From contig NZ_FNNJ01000009.1 of NCBI RefSeq assembly GCF_900106565.1, positions 83,152 through 147,151 of the forward strand: 64,000 nt of DNA, read 5' to 3'. The notes beneath the pieces were generated by a model. That model was not told where the DNA came from. It searched no databases and saw nothing but the letters and a program-made list of their open reading frames with translations. Source of the stretch: Lutibacter oricola. GTDB taxonomy: Bacteria; Bacteroidota; Bacteroidia; Flavobacteriales; Flavobacteriaceae. Below are positions 34,701 to 42,918 of the stretch, one piece after another (the stretch's first letter is position 1; each line of letters begins with the position of its first letter). Position numbers and translations under genes: made by a program.

Positions 34701-34743
34701 CAAAAATAAAGGGATAAATATTTAGTTTAGTGATACACCTCAC
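34701..34743 (-). promoter_or_regulatory. Crp/Fnr-like operator and -7 box of the SulP pair (site D)
   Basis: GTGATACACCTCAC (34730-34743) is centred 35.5 bases from the end of a perfect -7 box TATTTTTG (34701-34708, minus strand). The ATG at 34672 lies about 25 bases past the predicted start. No separate TTG -33 element is present. Confidence 0.6.
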
Positions 34744-34748
34744 AAAAC

Positions 34749-35771
34749 TTAAAATAACTCAGATTGTGTACTTCCCTTACTTCTACCCAAATGTTTGTAT
34801 GCTAAATGTGTTACCTCTCTACCTCTAGGTGTGCGCATTATAAATCCTTCTTGAATTAAAAATGGCTCGTATACCTCTTCAATTGTTTCAGAGTTCTCAC
34901 TAACAGCAGTAGCCAATGTAGAAATACCAACTGGACCACCTTTAAACTTATCGATTATGGTTAACAATATTTTATTATCCATTTCATCTAAACCGTGTGC
35001 ATCTACATTTAATGCATTTAATGCATATTTTGCAATTTGAATATCTATAGATCCGTTTCCTTTTATTTGGGCAAAATCTCTAACTCTACGTAATAAAGCA
35101 TTAGCTATACGAGGTGTTCCTCTACTTCTACCAGCTATTTCAATAGCAGCTTCCATAGAAATAGCAACATTTAATATTGCAGAACTTCGTTGAACTATAG
35201 TAGTTAATAACTCTGTGCTATAATATTGAAGTCTACTACTAATACCAAAACGTGCACGCATAGGCGCTGTTAATAATCCAGATCTAGTAGTTGCACCAAT
35301 TAAGGTAAATGGTTCTAATTCTATTTGAACTGTACGCGCATTTGGTCCAGATTCAATCATTATATCAATTCTATAGTCTTCCATTGCAGAATACAAATAT
35401 TCTTCAACTATAGGGCTTAAACGATGAATTTCATCAATAAATAGCACGTCACGCTCACTTAAATTGGTAAGCAACCCAGCTAAATCTCCTGGTTTATCTA
35501 AAACAGGACCAGAAGTTATTTTTAAACCTACTTCTAATTCATTTGCTAAAATATGTGCTAAAGTTGTTTTTCCTAATCCCGGAGGACCGTGAAATAATGT
35601 ATGATCTAAAGCTTCTGAACGTAAATTGGCAGCTTCAACAAAAATCTTTAAGTTTTCTAAAACTTGATCCTGTCCTGTAAAATCATCAAAACTTAACGGT
35701 CTTAATTTTTTTTCTACATCAAATTCTTCTGGTGAAAAATTTTCTTTATCTGGATTCAAGTTTTCATTCAT
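34749..35771 (-). CDS. ruvB: Holliday junction branch-migration ATPase RuvB
   Basis: This 340-residue AAA+ motor works with RuvA to move Holliday junctions. Walker A is GPPGLGKTT (62-70), Walker B is [11 protein letters not shown], the sensor region is [18 protein letters not shown] and the C-terminal winged helix ends [13 protein letters not shown]. The length is normal. A TATCTTTG -7 box ends 6 bases before the ATG, so the message may be leaderless. It lies between the sulfur cluster and the oxidase operon and belongs to neither by function. Confidence 0.97.
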   Translation of the reverse strand: MNENLNPDKENFSPEEFDVEKKLRPLSFDDFTGQDQVLENLKIFVEAANLRSEALDHTLFHGPPGLGKTTLAHILANELEVGLKITSGPVLDKPGDLAGLLTNLSERDVLFIDEIHRLSPIVEEYLYSAMEDYRIDIMIESGPNARTVQIELEPFTLIGATTRSGLLTAPMRARFGISSRLQYYSTELLTTIVQRSSAILNVAISMEAAIEIAGRSRGTPRIANALLRRVRDFAQIKGNGSIDIQIAKYALNALNVDAHGLDEMDNKILLTIIDKFKGGPVGISTLATAVSENSETIEEVYEPFLIQEGFIMRTPRGREVTHLAYKHLGRSKGSTQSELF

Positions 35772-35776
35772 AAAAA

Positions 35777-35784
35777 CAAAGATA
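35777..35784 (-). promoter_or_regulatory. -7 box abutting the ruvB start
   Basis: TATCTTTG (minus strand) matches TAnnTTTG, 6 bases before the ATG at 35771. It lies just beyond the oxidase-operon terminator. Confidence 0.5.
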
Positions 35785-35795
35785 ACAGAAATAAA

Positions 35796-35824
35796 AAAAC
35801 CTTTCTAAAAATTAGAAAGGTTTT
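35796..35824 (-). terminator. Terminator of the coxB-coxA operon
   Basis: The stem AAAACCTTTCTAA / TTAGAAAGGTTTT lies 20 bases after the coxA stop. Confidence 0.8.
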
Positions 35825-35843
35825 AAATATTAAAATATCTTAA

Positions 35844-37595
35844 TTAAGATTCTTCTTCTCCATCTTTTAATGGAACCGTCTGAAGCACAAAATCTTCATC
35901 GTGTCCTGGTTTGCTGTAATCATATGCCCAACGGTGAACAGCAGGAATTTCTCCTGGCCAGTTTCCGTGTACATGTTCAACAGGAGTTGTCCATTCTAAT
36001 GTATTAGACTTCCAAGGGTTTTGCTCAGCTTTTTTACCTTTATAAATACTTATAAAAAAGTTCGCTAAAAATATAATCTGTGCTGAACCTCCTAAAATAG
36101 CAAACATTGTAATTACAATATTAACATCAGCAACATCATCAAACAATGGGAAAGCTGTATTAGAATAATATCTACGCGGTAAACCTGCCAATCCAATAAA
36201 GTGCATTGGGAAGAAAACTCCATAAGCAGCTACAGCGGTAATCCAAAAGTGCCAATAACCTAACGTTTTATTCATCATTCTACCATACATTTTTGGGAAC
36301 CAGTGATAAACACCAGCAAACATTCCGTAAATAGCAGATACACCCATCACTAAATGGAAGTGAGCTACCACAAAATATGTATCGTGTACATTAATATCTA
36401 AGGCACTATCTCCAAGAACTAATCCTGTTAAACCACCAGAAATAAAAGTAGATACTAAACCAATGGAAAACAGCATAGCCGGATTCATTTGTAAATTCCC
36501 TTTCCAGAGTGTAGTTATATAATTAAAAGCTTTTACTGCTGAAGGTATTGCAATTAGTAAAGTTGTAAATGTAAATACTGACCCTAAAAATGGATTCATA
36601 CCTGACACAAACATATGGTGACCCCATACAATTGTAGATAAAAATGCAATAGCTATAATAGATCCAATCATTGCTCTATATCCAAAAATTGGTTTTCTAG
36701 AATTTGTTGAAATAATTTCAGAAGTAATACCCAATGCAGGTAATAAAACAATATATACCTCAGGGTGACCTAAAAACCAAAACAAATGTTCAAACAACAC
36801 TGGTGAACCTCCTTGGTAATGTAATACTTCTCCTTGTATAAATATATCTGACAAAAAGAATGATGTTCCAAAACTTCTATCAAAAATTAATAATAATGCA
36901 GCAGATAATAAAACTGGAAATGAAACTACACCAATAATTGCAGTAATAAAGAAAGCCCAAATTGTTAAAGGCAATCTTGTCATTTTCATCCCAACAGTTC
37001 TTAAATTTAATACTGTTACTATATAGTTTAATGAACCTAGCAAAGATGAAGCAACAAAAATAGCCATTGATACTAACCAAAGCGTCATACCCAACCCAGA
37101 TCCTGGCATAGCTTGTGGTAACGCACTTAATGGCGGATATATGGTCCATCCAGCAGCAGCTGGTCCTGCTTCAACAAATAATGATATTACCATGATTATA
37201 CTCGATAAAAAGAATAACCAATACGAAACCATATTTAAAAACCCAGAAGCCATATCTCTTGCTCCAATTTGTAATGGAATTAATAAGTTACTAAATGTAC
37301 CACTTAAACCTGCTGTTAATACAAAGAATACCATAATGGTACCGTGAATTGTAACAAGAGCTAAATACATATCTGGAGTCATTACTCCTCCATCTTGATG
37401 ACGACCTAAAAACGCTTCAATAATACTGAATGAATGATCTGGCCAAGCTATTTGCAAACGAAATAACATAGACATAAACACACCAATAATTCCCATAAAA
37501 ATACCTGTTACCAAGTATTGTTTTGAAATCATTTTATGGTCTGTACTAAATACGTATTTAGTTATAAAAGTTTCTTTATGATGATGATTAGACAT
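35844..37595 (-). CDS. coxA: Cytochrome c oxidase subunit I
   Basis: This 583-residue haem-copper oxidase subunit has 12 or more helices. It carries haem a/a3 and CuB ligands: the early helix histidine (VTIHGTIMVFFVLT), FWFLGHPEVYIVLLPALG (CuB His with the cross-linked Tyr), WGHHMFVSGMNP, and HDTYFVVAHFHLVMGVS (haem a and a3 histidines). It reduces oxygen to water and pumps protons. It follows coxB by 36 bases. Subunits III and IV are not in this window. Confidence 0.96.
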   Translation of the reverse strand: MSNHHHKETFITKYVFSTDHKMISKQYLVTGIFMGIIGVFMSMLFRLQIAWPDHSFSIIEAFLGRHQDGGVMTPDMYLALVTIHGTIMVFFVLTAGLSGTFSNLLIPLQIGARDMASGFLNMVSYWLFFLSSIIMVISLFVEAGPAAAGWTIYPPLSALPQAMPGSGLGMTLWLVSMAIFVASSLLGSLNYIVTVLNLRTVGMKMTRLPLTIWAFFITAIIGVVSFPVLLSAALLLIFDRSFGTSFFLSDIFIQGEVLHYQGGSPVLFEHLFWFLGHPEVYIVLLPALGITSEIISTNSRKPIFGYRAMIGSIIAIAFLSTIVWGHHMFVSGMNPFLGSVFTFTTLLIAIPSAVKAFNYITTLWKGNLQMNPAMLFSIGLVSTFISGGLTGLVLGDSALDINVHDTYFVVAHFHLVMGVSAIYGMFAGVYHWFPKMYGRMMNKTLGYWHFWITAVAAYGVFFPMHFIGLAGLPRRYYSNTAFPLFDDVADVNIVITMFAILGGSAQIIFLANFFISIYKGKKAEQNPWKSNTLEWTTPVEHVHGNWPGEIPAVHRWAYDYSKPGHDEDFVLQTVPLKDGEEES

Positions 37596-37631
37596 AATCT
37601 ATTTTTTTAGTAGGTAGTAGTTAGTTTATTA

Positions 37632-38639
37632 TTATTTTACAACTTGAGCAATTGTCTTCTGACTTTTGATCCAGCTATTGAAGTCGGCTTCTTCTTCTAC
37701 AATAATTTTCATTTGCATGTTGTAGTGAGATGCTCCACAAATTTTATTACAAAGTAAAACATAGTCAAACTCATAAGGATCTTCTCCTTTTTCAGCTCTA
37801 ATTTTATTAATTCCATCTACTTTGGCAATTGTTTTATCATTTGCTCTCATTTCTTCAGTAGTCATAGAAGGCGTAAATGCAAACTGAGTAACCATTCCAG
37901 GCACACAATTCATTTGTGCTCTAAAGTGAGGCATATAAGCAGAATGTAAAACATCTTGAGAACGAAACTTAAAAATAACTTTTCTTCCTTTAGGTAAATG
38001 TAGTTCACGAACTGGAACATCATCCAAGGCATTTTTATCAGTCATATCAACACCCATTGTGTTGATACCTTTAATATTTCGAACATTGGCTAAACCAAGC
38101 TCATTATCATCTCCAGCATATCTTGCTTCCCATTGAAACTGTTTAGCATATACTTCAACAATTAAAGGATTTTCTGCATCTGATGTATCCATAACATCAT
38201 TCCAAACAAATAAACCGTATAAAACCAATCCAGATAAAACTACAGCTGGCACAACAGTCCAAATCATTTCTAATTTATGACTATCCGCATAAAATAATGC
38301 TTTACGACCTTTAATACCTCGGTATTTAAACGCAAAGTAAAATAATAAGAATTGAGTGATTGCTTGTACAACTAGAATTAATACCATTGTAATTACATAC
38401 AAGGTATCATAGTTTTCACCTTCCATTGAAGCTGCATCTGGTAATAGTATTACCGAATACTTTACAAAAGAAAATATCATTAAACCATAGAAGAAAACAC
38501 CGAAAACTGCGAATAAAATTCCTTGAACGTTATTATCTTTTTCAGTTGCAACTACACTTTTAAGATTTAAAATACTGGCGATTTGCCATATAGATATAGC
38601 TACGACTATTGCTAGCAGAACATAAAGTATTGCTGTCAT
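37632..38639 (-). CDS. coxB: Cytochrome c oxidase subunit II
   Basis: This 335-residue subunit carries the binuclear CuA centre that accepts electrons for subunit I. The motif CNKICGASHYNM supplies two Cys, His and Met, and HSAYMPHFRAQM the other His. It appears to have four N-terminal membrane helices (about residues 3-23, 40-62, 80-105, 125-147) rather than the usual two. No c-type haem domain is fused, so it is aa3-type, not caa3. Its promoter overlaps the terminator of the complex III operon. Confidence 0.93.
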   Translation of the reverse strand: MTAILYVLLAIVVAISIWQIASILNLKSVVATEKDNNVQGILFAVFGVFFYGLMIFSFVKYSVILLPDAASMEGENYDTLYVITMVLILVVQAITQFLLFYFAFKYRGIKGRKALFYADSHKLEMIWTVVPAVVLSGLVLYGLFVWNDVMDTSDAENPLIVEVYAKQFQWEARYAGDDNELGLANVRNIKGINTMGVDMTDKNALDDVPVRELHLPKGRKVIFKFRSQDVLHSAYMPHFRAQMNCVPGMVTQFAFTPSMTTEEMRANDKTIAKVDGINKIRAEKGEDPYEFDYVLLCNKICGASHYNMQMKIIVEEEADFNSWIKSQKTIAQVVK

Positions 38640-38668
38640 ATTTGTTAATTAGATTTTTTTAGTTGTGC

Positions 38669-38676
38669 CAAATATA
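38669..38676 (-). promoter_or_regulatory. -7 box of the coxB-coxA operon
   Basis: TATATTTG (minus strand) lies 30 bases before the coxB ATG and directly abuts the actF terminator. Confidence 0.5.
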
Positions 38677-38715
38677 AAAAAAATCCTGAATTAAATGTAA
38701 TTCAGGATTTTTTTT
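38676..38715 (-). terminator. Terminator between alternative complex III and cox operons
   Basis: The stem AAATCCTGAATTA / TAATTCAGGATTT has long A and T tails, 20 bases after the actF stop. The oxidase genes therefore have their own promoter although they act with complex III. Confidence 0.85.
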
Positions 38716-38734
38716 ATAAAATATTTTTTGTTTC

Positions 38735-40045
38735 CTAGTAGTGGAAATGCTCACTTTCTTTAATAAAAGGGTTTCCTTTTGCTAATAATGGAGCTTTAGA
38801 TAATGCTGTAAATACAACATAAATAAAGATACCTAATACTAACAATACCGAACTTATTTCAGAAATACCAAAAAACCATTGATCTCCAACTGTTGCAGGC
38901 ATAATCATCACAAATATATCTACATAATGTCCAATTAGAATTACAATACCAGTTGTTACAATAAACCAAGGTACACGCTTGTAATCACTATTCATTAATA
39001 CCAACAATGGGAATAAGAAATTTAATACTAACATTCCTAAGAATGGTATCTTATATTCGTTAAATCTAGAAATAAAATAAGTTACTTCCTCTGGAATATC
39101 TGCATACCAAATTAACATAAACTGAGAGAACCATAAATAAGTCCAGAATACACTAAAACCAAACATAAATTTAGCTAAATCGTGTAAGTGACTATCATTT
39201 ACAAACTCTAAGTATCCCTTACCTTTTAAATAGATTGAAATTAATGCAATTGTAGTAATAGCAGAAACTATCATACTTGCAAAAACATACCATCCAAATA
39301 ATGTACTAAACCAGTGCGGATCTAAACTCATAATCCAATCCCAAGACATCATAGATTCTGACACTAAGAAAAACACTAAAAATGCAGCTGAACGCTTAAA
39401 CAATTTAGTATAGTTACTTAAGTCTGAAGCATTATCTTGAGCTAACGTTAACTTACGTGCGTGGTTACGATATATTACCCAACCAATAATATAAATAGCT
39501 GCTCTAATTAAAAAGAAAGGTACGTTTAAGTATCCAGATTTATTTTGAATTAATTCGTCATGAGCTACAACTTCAGGGTCCATCCAAGTAAATAAATGGT
39601 TCATATGTAGTGAAGACAATACAAAGAAAACAAATAACAATACTCCACCAACAGGCAAGTAAGCTGTTATTCCTTCCATAACTCTAAATAATACAACCGA
39701 CCATCCTGCTTGTGCAGCATGCTGAATTGCATAAAAAGCTAATGTTGCTAATGAAATCATAAAAAAGAAAAACAAAGCTACATATAATGCAGACCAAGGT
39801 TTATTTTTTATTAAATGTAAAACGTGCTCCGCATGTTCATCTCCGTGAGCATCAGCATTTGCAGCATAAGCATCTGTTCCGTGGCTATCGGCTACTTCAC
39901 CATGAGCATCATGACTATCTTGTAACATTACTTTAACTTCTTCTACTGTACTTGGTCCAGAGAAAAACCCGTAACCTACGCCTAATAGACCTATAATCAT
40001 TAAAGCGAATGAAAATGTTTTTAATTTACTTGAAAAGGTATACAT
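38735..40045 (-). CDS. actF: Alternative complex III subunit ActF (quinol-oxidising membrane subunit)
   Basis: This 436-residue polytopic protein has about ten helices and is related to ActC/NrfD. It is the last gene of the six-gene actABCDEF set, which replaces the bc1 complex in many Bacteroidetes. A histidine/aspartate-rich loop (about 35-72, DSHDAHGEVADSHGTDAY) follows the first helix and is unusual. Conserved membrane segments include ESMMSWDWIMSLDPHWFSTLFGWYVFAS (split: SWDWIMSLDPHWFSTLFGW). Start ATG at 40045, 22 bases after actE. Confidence 0.9.
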   Translation of the reverse strand: MYTFSSKLKTFSFALMIIGLLGVGYGFFSGPSTVEEVKVMLQDSHDAHGEVADSHGTDAYAANADAHGDEHAEHVLHLIKNKPWSALYVALFFFFMISLATLAFYAIQHAAQAGWSVVLFRVMEGITAYLPVGGVLLFVFFVLSSLHMNHLFTWMDPEVVAHDELIQNKSGYLNVPFFLIRAAIYIIGWVIYRNHARKLTLAQDNASDLSNYTKLFKRSAAFLVFFLVSESMMSWDWIMSLDPHWFSTLFGWYVFASMIVSAITTIALISIYLKGKGYLEFVNDSHLHDLAKFMFGFSVFWTYLWFSQFMLIWYADIPEEVTYFISRFNEYKIPFLGMLVLNFLFPLLVLMNSDYKRVPWFIVTTGIVILIGHYVDIFVMIMPATVGDQWFFGISEISSVLLVLGIFIYVVFTALSKAPLLAKGNPFIKESEHFHY

Positions 40046-40067
40046 ATTCTTAATCTTAGTAAAAGTG

Positions 40068-40622
40068 TTATTTTAATAATTCAGTTCTTAACTGTTGAAC
40101 ATACATTGTAGTTTGCCAACGTTCTTTAGCTGTTAATTGAGATGCGTGAGATCCCATCATGTTTCTACCATACATTATTACATGGTAAATACTTCCGTCT
40201 GTTATATCTCTATCTTTATAATTTGGAACACCTAAAAATTTATCACGCTGTACTAAAGTACCATCTCCAGCACCTGTTTTACCGTGACAAGAAGTACAAT
40301 AGATATTGTACATTTTTTTACCGTTTTCTAAATTAGCTTCATTAACTTCTAATGGACTTTTTAAGTCTAATTTTGCAGCTTCATACCCTTCATTTGTATC
40401 CTTATAATCGTAAGGAACTTTACCTCTAGCAATAGATCCTTCAGCAGGAGCTTGAGTAGTCATTCCATTATTAAAATTTGGATTTTCAGAATAAGTCTCG
40501 TAACCAACAGACTTATACATATCTGGCATATACTGGTAATTTGGTTTTGATTTATCTCCCCAACAAGAAGATAATACAGTTACAAAAGCCAATGCTATAG
40601 TTATTTTTAAAATGTTTTTCAT
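40068..40622 (-). CDS. actE: Alternative complex III subunit ActE, monohaem cytochrome c lipoprotein
   Basis: This 184-residue lipoprotein (lipobox cysteine 20, VLSSC) has one c-type haem site, CTSCH at 109-113. The distal Met is likely in MYGRNMMGSHASQL. In ACIII, ActE passes electrons towards the oxidase. Gap of 5 bases to actD. Confidence 0.92.
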   Translation of the reverse strand: MKNILKITIALAFVTVLSSCWGDKSKPNYQYMPDMYKSVGYETYSENPNFNNGMTTQAPAEGSIARGKVPYDYKDTNEGYEAAKLDLKSPLEVNEANLENGKKMYNIYCTSCHGKTGAGDGTLVQRDKFLGVPNYKDRDITDGSIYHVIMYGRNMMGSHASQLTAKERWQTTMYVQQLRTELLK

Positions 40623-40627
40623 TTTAA

Positions 40628-41152
40628 TTAATGCTTTTCAGTTACTTTAATTTCTACTGTTCCTGTTTTTTCTAAAAATGAAATTAATTCATCTTCGTTT
40701 CCATCAACAGATACTTCCATAACAAACATATCGTCTGTAGTTCTTGGATCAGGATTTTCTGCTTCCTTAAACGGCCATAATCTACTTCTCATATAAAAAG
40801 TAATTACCATTAAATGCGCTGCAAAAAATACACTAAGTTCAAACATTATAGGTACAAATGCTGGCATATTTAAAAGAAAACTAAAACTTGGCTTACCACC
40901 AATATCTTGTGGCCATTGTTCAATCATCATATAGTTCATCATCCAAACTGCAAATGAAAAACCAACACAACCGTACATAAATGCAGTTATAGCAATTCTT
41001 GTATCTTTTAGTCCCATTGCTTTTTCTAAACCATGCACTGGAAATGGAGTATAAACTTCTTCAATATGATGACTAGCTGCACGAACTTCCTTAACGGCAT
41101 CCATTAAAATGTCGTCATCATTATACATTGCTTGTATTACTTTTGAGCTCAT
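40628..41152 (-). CDS. actD: Alternative complex III subunit ActD (DUF3341)
   Basis: This 174-residue protein has two membrane helices and the DUF3341 start region (FPVHGLEKAMGLKDTRI). It lies 2 bases after actC, inside the ACIII operon. It has no haem or FeS motif and a structural role is usual. Confidence 0.92.
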   Translation of the reverse strand: MSSKVIQAMYNDDDILMDAVKEVRAASHHIEEVYTPFPVHGLEKAMGLKDTRIAITAFMYGCVGFSFAVWMMNYMMIEQWPQDIGGKPSFSFLLNMPAFVPIMFELSVFFAAHLMVITFYMRSRLWPFKEAENPDPRTTDDMFVMEVSVDGNEDELISFLEKTGTVEIKVTEKH

Positions 41153-41154
41153 AA

Positions 41155-42882
41155 TTACCCGTTATTTTTTAAGTTGTTAGCTTGTCCTGCCCAATCATCT
41201 CTTTTAGCTCTTCCTTTGAAAGAATCTAATAATGAATCTAACAAATTATATTCATTATCTGTCATTTTACTAACTTGATCAAAGCTATAAATTCCAATGC
41301 TATTAAGTGTTTGCTCTAACTTTGGACCAACACCACTTATTTGTTTTAAATCATCTGCAGTTTGTTTTGCTGAATCAAAAACCCCTAAAGAGCTCATTAA
41401 ATCTGCCGTTCTTTCTTCTGATGAACCTTTAATTTCTTCAACAACTTCTTTTGCTTTTGTTTCAACTACTTTAGAAACTACTGGTGCAGGATTCGCTCCA
41501 CCTTCATCTCTAAATCTTTTATAATTGTCTCCTGAAGATTTCAAAATAGATTTTACTTCTGCTTGTGCAATTACTGGGAACGTTCTAGCGTACAATAAAA
41601 ATAATACAAAGAAGAACCCAATTGTACCTACATAAATACCTATATCTACAAATGTTGGTGAGAACATTGTCCAAGATGATGGTAAGTAATCTCTATGTAA
41701 TGATGTTACAATAATTACAAAACGCTCAAACCACATTCCAATGTTTACTACAATTGAAATAATAAAAGAGAACATTATACTTGTACGTAACTTTTTAGAC
41801 CACATAAATTGTGGAGAAAAAACGTTACAACTCATCATTAATAAATATGCCCACCAGTAAGGTCCAGTTGCTCTATTTAAAAATGCATATTGTTCATATT
41901 CAACACCTGAATACCAAGCAATAAATAATTCTGTAATATATGCACAACCAACAATTGAACCAGTAATCATAATTACAATGTTCATTAATTCAATATGCTG
42001 TTTTGTAATGTATGCTTCTAAGTTTGAAACTTTTCTCATAATAATTAACAATGTATTTACCATTGCAAATCCTGAGAATACCGCTCCAGCAACAAAGTAT
42101 GGAGGGAAAATTGTTGTATGCCAACCAGGAATAACCGATGTAGCAAAGTCAAACGATACAATTGTATGTACTGAAAGTACTAATGGAGTAGCTAAACCTG
42201 CTAATACCAAAGATACCTCTTCAAAACGTTGCCAATCTTTAGCTCTACCAGACCATCCGAAACTTAATAAACCATAAATTTTCTTTTGAAAAGGTTTTAC
42301 AGCTCTATCACGTAACATTGCAAAATCAGGTAATAAACCAGTCCACCAGAAAACTAATGATACTGATAAATAAGTTGAAATTGCAAAAACATCCCATAAT
42401 AATGGAGAGTTAAAGTTTGTCCAAAGTGTTCCAAATTGATTAGGAATAGGCAATACAAAGTGAGCATTCCAAACACGCCCCATGTGAATAACTGGGAATA
42501 AACCTGCTTGAACTACTGAGAAAATTGTCATTGCCTCTGCAGAACGGTTAATACCCATTCTCCATTTTTGACGGAATAACAATAATACTGCTGAAATTAA
42601 CGTACCGGCGTGACCAATACCTACCCACCATACAAAGTTGGTAATATCCCAAGCCCATCCTACGGTTTTGTTTAATCCCCAAACTCCAATTCCTGTTCCA
42701 ATGGTGTATATAATTGAACCTAATCCCCAAAGGAATGCTATAAGTGCAATTGAAAATACAATCCACCATAATTTGTTTGCTTTACCTTCTACCGGAGCAG
42801 CAACTTCCAACGTAATATCGTGGTAGCTTTTATCTCCAATAATTAAAGGCTTTCTAATAGGTGCTTCGTAATGAGACGACAT
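41155..42882 (-). CDS. actC: Alternative complex III subunit ActC (NrfD/PsrC-like) with C-terminal HhH domain
   Basis: This 575-residue protein has about ten helices typical of NrfD/PsrC quinol-binding subunits (GHAGTLISAVLLLFRQKWR, HTTIFPPYFVAGAVFSGFAM). After the last helix (about residue 445) comes a charged linker. A helix-hairpin-helix-type domain follows at about 510-562: DLKQISGVGPKLEQTLNSIG and SFKGRAKRDDWAGQA. That domain is normally seen in nucleic-acid proteins and as a tail in some ribosomal or NADH dehydrogenase proteins. Its presence here is odd. 2 bases to actD, 36 from actB. Confidence 0.92.
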   Translation of the reverse strand: MSSHYEAPIRKPLIIGDKSYHDITLEVAAPVEGKANKLWWIVFSIALIAFLWGLGSIIYTIGTGIGVWGLNKTVGWAWDITNFVWWVGIGHAGTLISAVLLLFRQKWRMGINRSAEAMTIFSVVQAGLFPVIHMGRVWNAHFVLPIPNQFGTLWTNFNSPLLWDVFAISTYLSVSLVFWWTGLLPDFAMLRDRAVKPFQKKIYGLLSFGWSGRAKDWQRFEEVSLVLAGLATPLVLSVHTIVSFDFATSVIPGWHTTIFPPYFVAGAVFSGFAMVNTLLIIMRKVSNLEAYITKQHIELMNIVIMITGSIVGCAYITELFIAWYSGVEYEQYAFLNRATGPYWWAYLLMMSCNVFSPQFMWSKKLRTSIMFSFIISIVVNIGMWFERFVIIVTSLHRDYLPSSWTMFSPTFVDIGIYVGTIGFFFVLFLLYARTFPVIAQAEVKSILKSSGDNYKRFRDEGGANPAPVVSKVVETKAKEVVEEIKGSSEERTADLMSSLGVFDSAKQTADDLKQISGVGPKLEQTLNSIGIYSFDQVSKMTDNEYNLLDSLLDSFKGRAKRDDWAGQANNLKNNG

Positions 42883-42918
42883 AATCTATTTAATTATTAT
42901 CTATTATTAATATTATTT

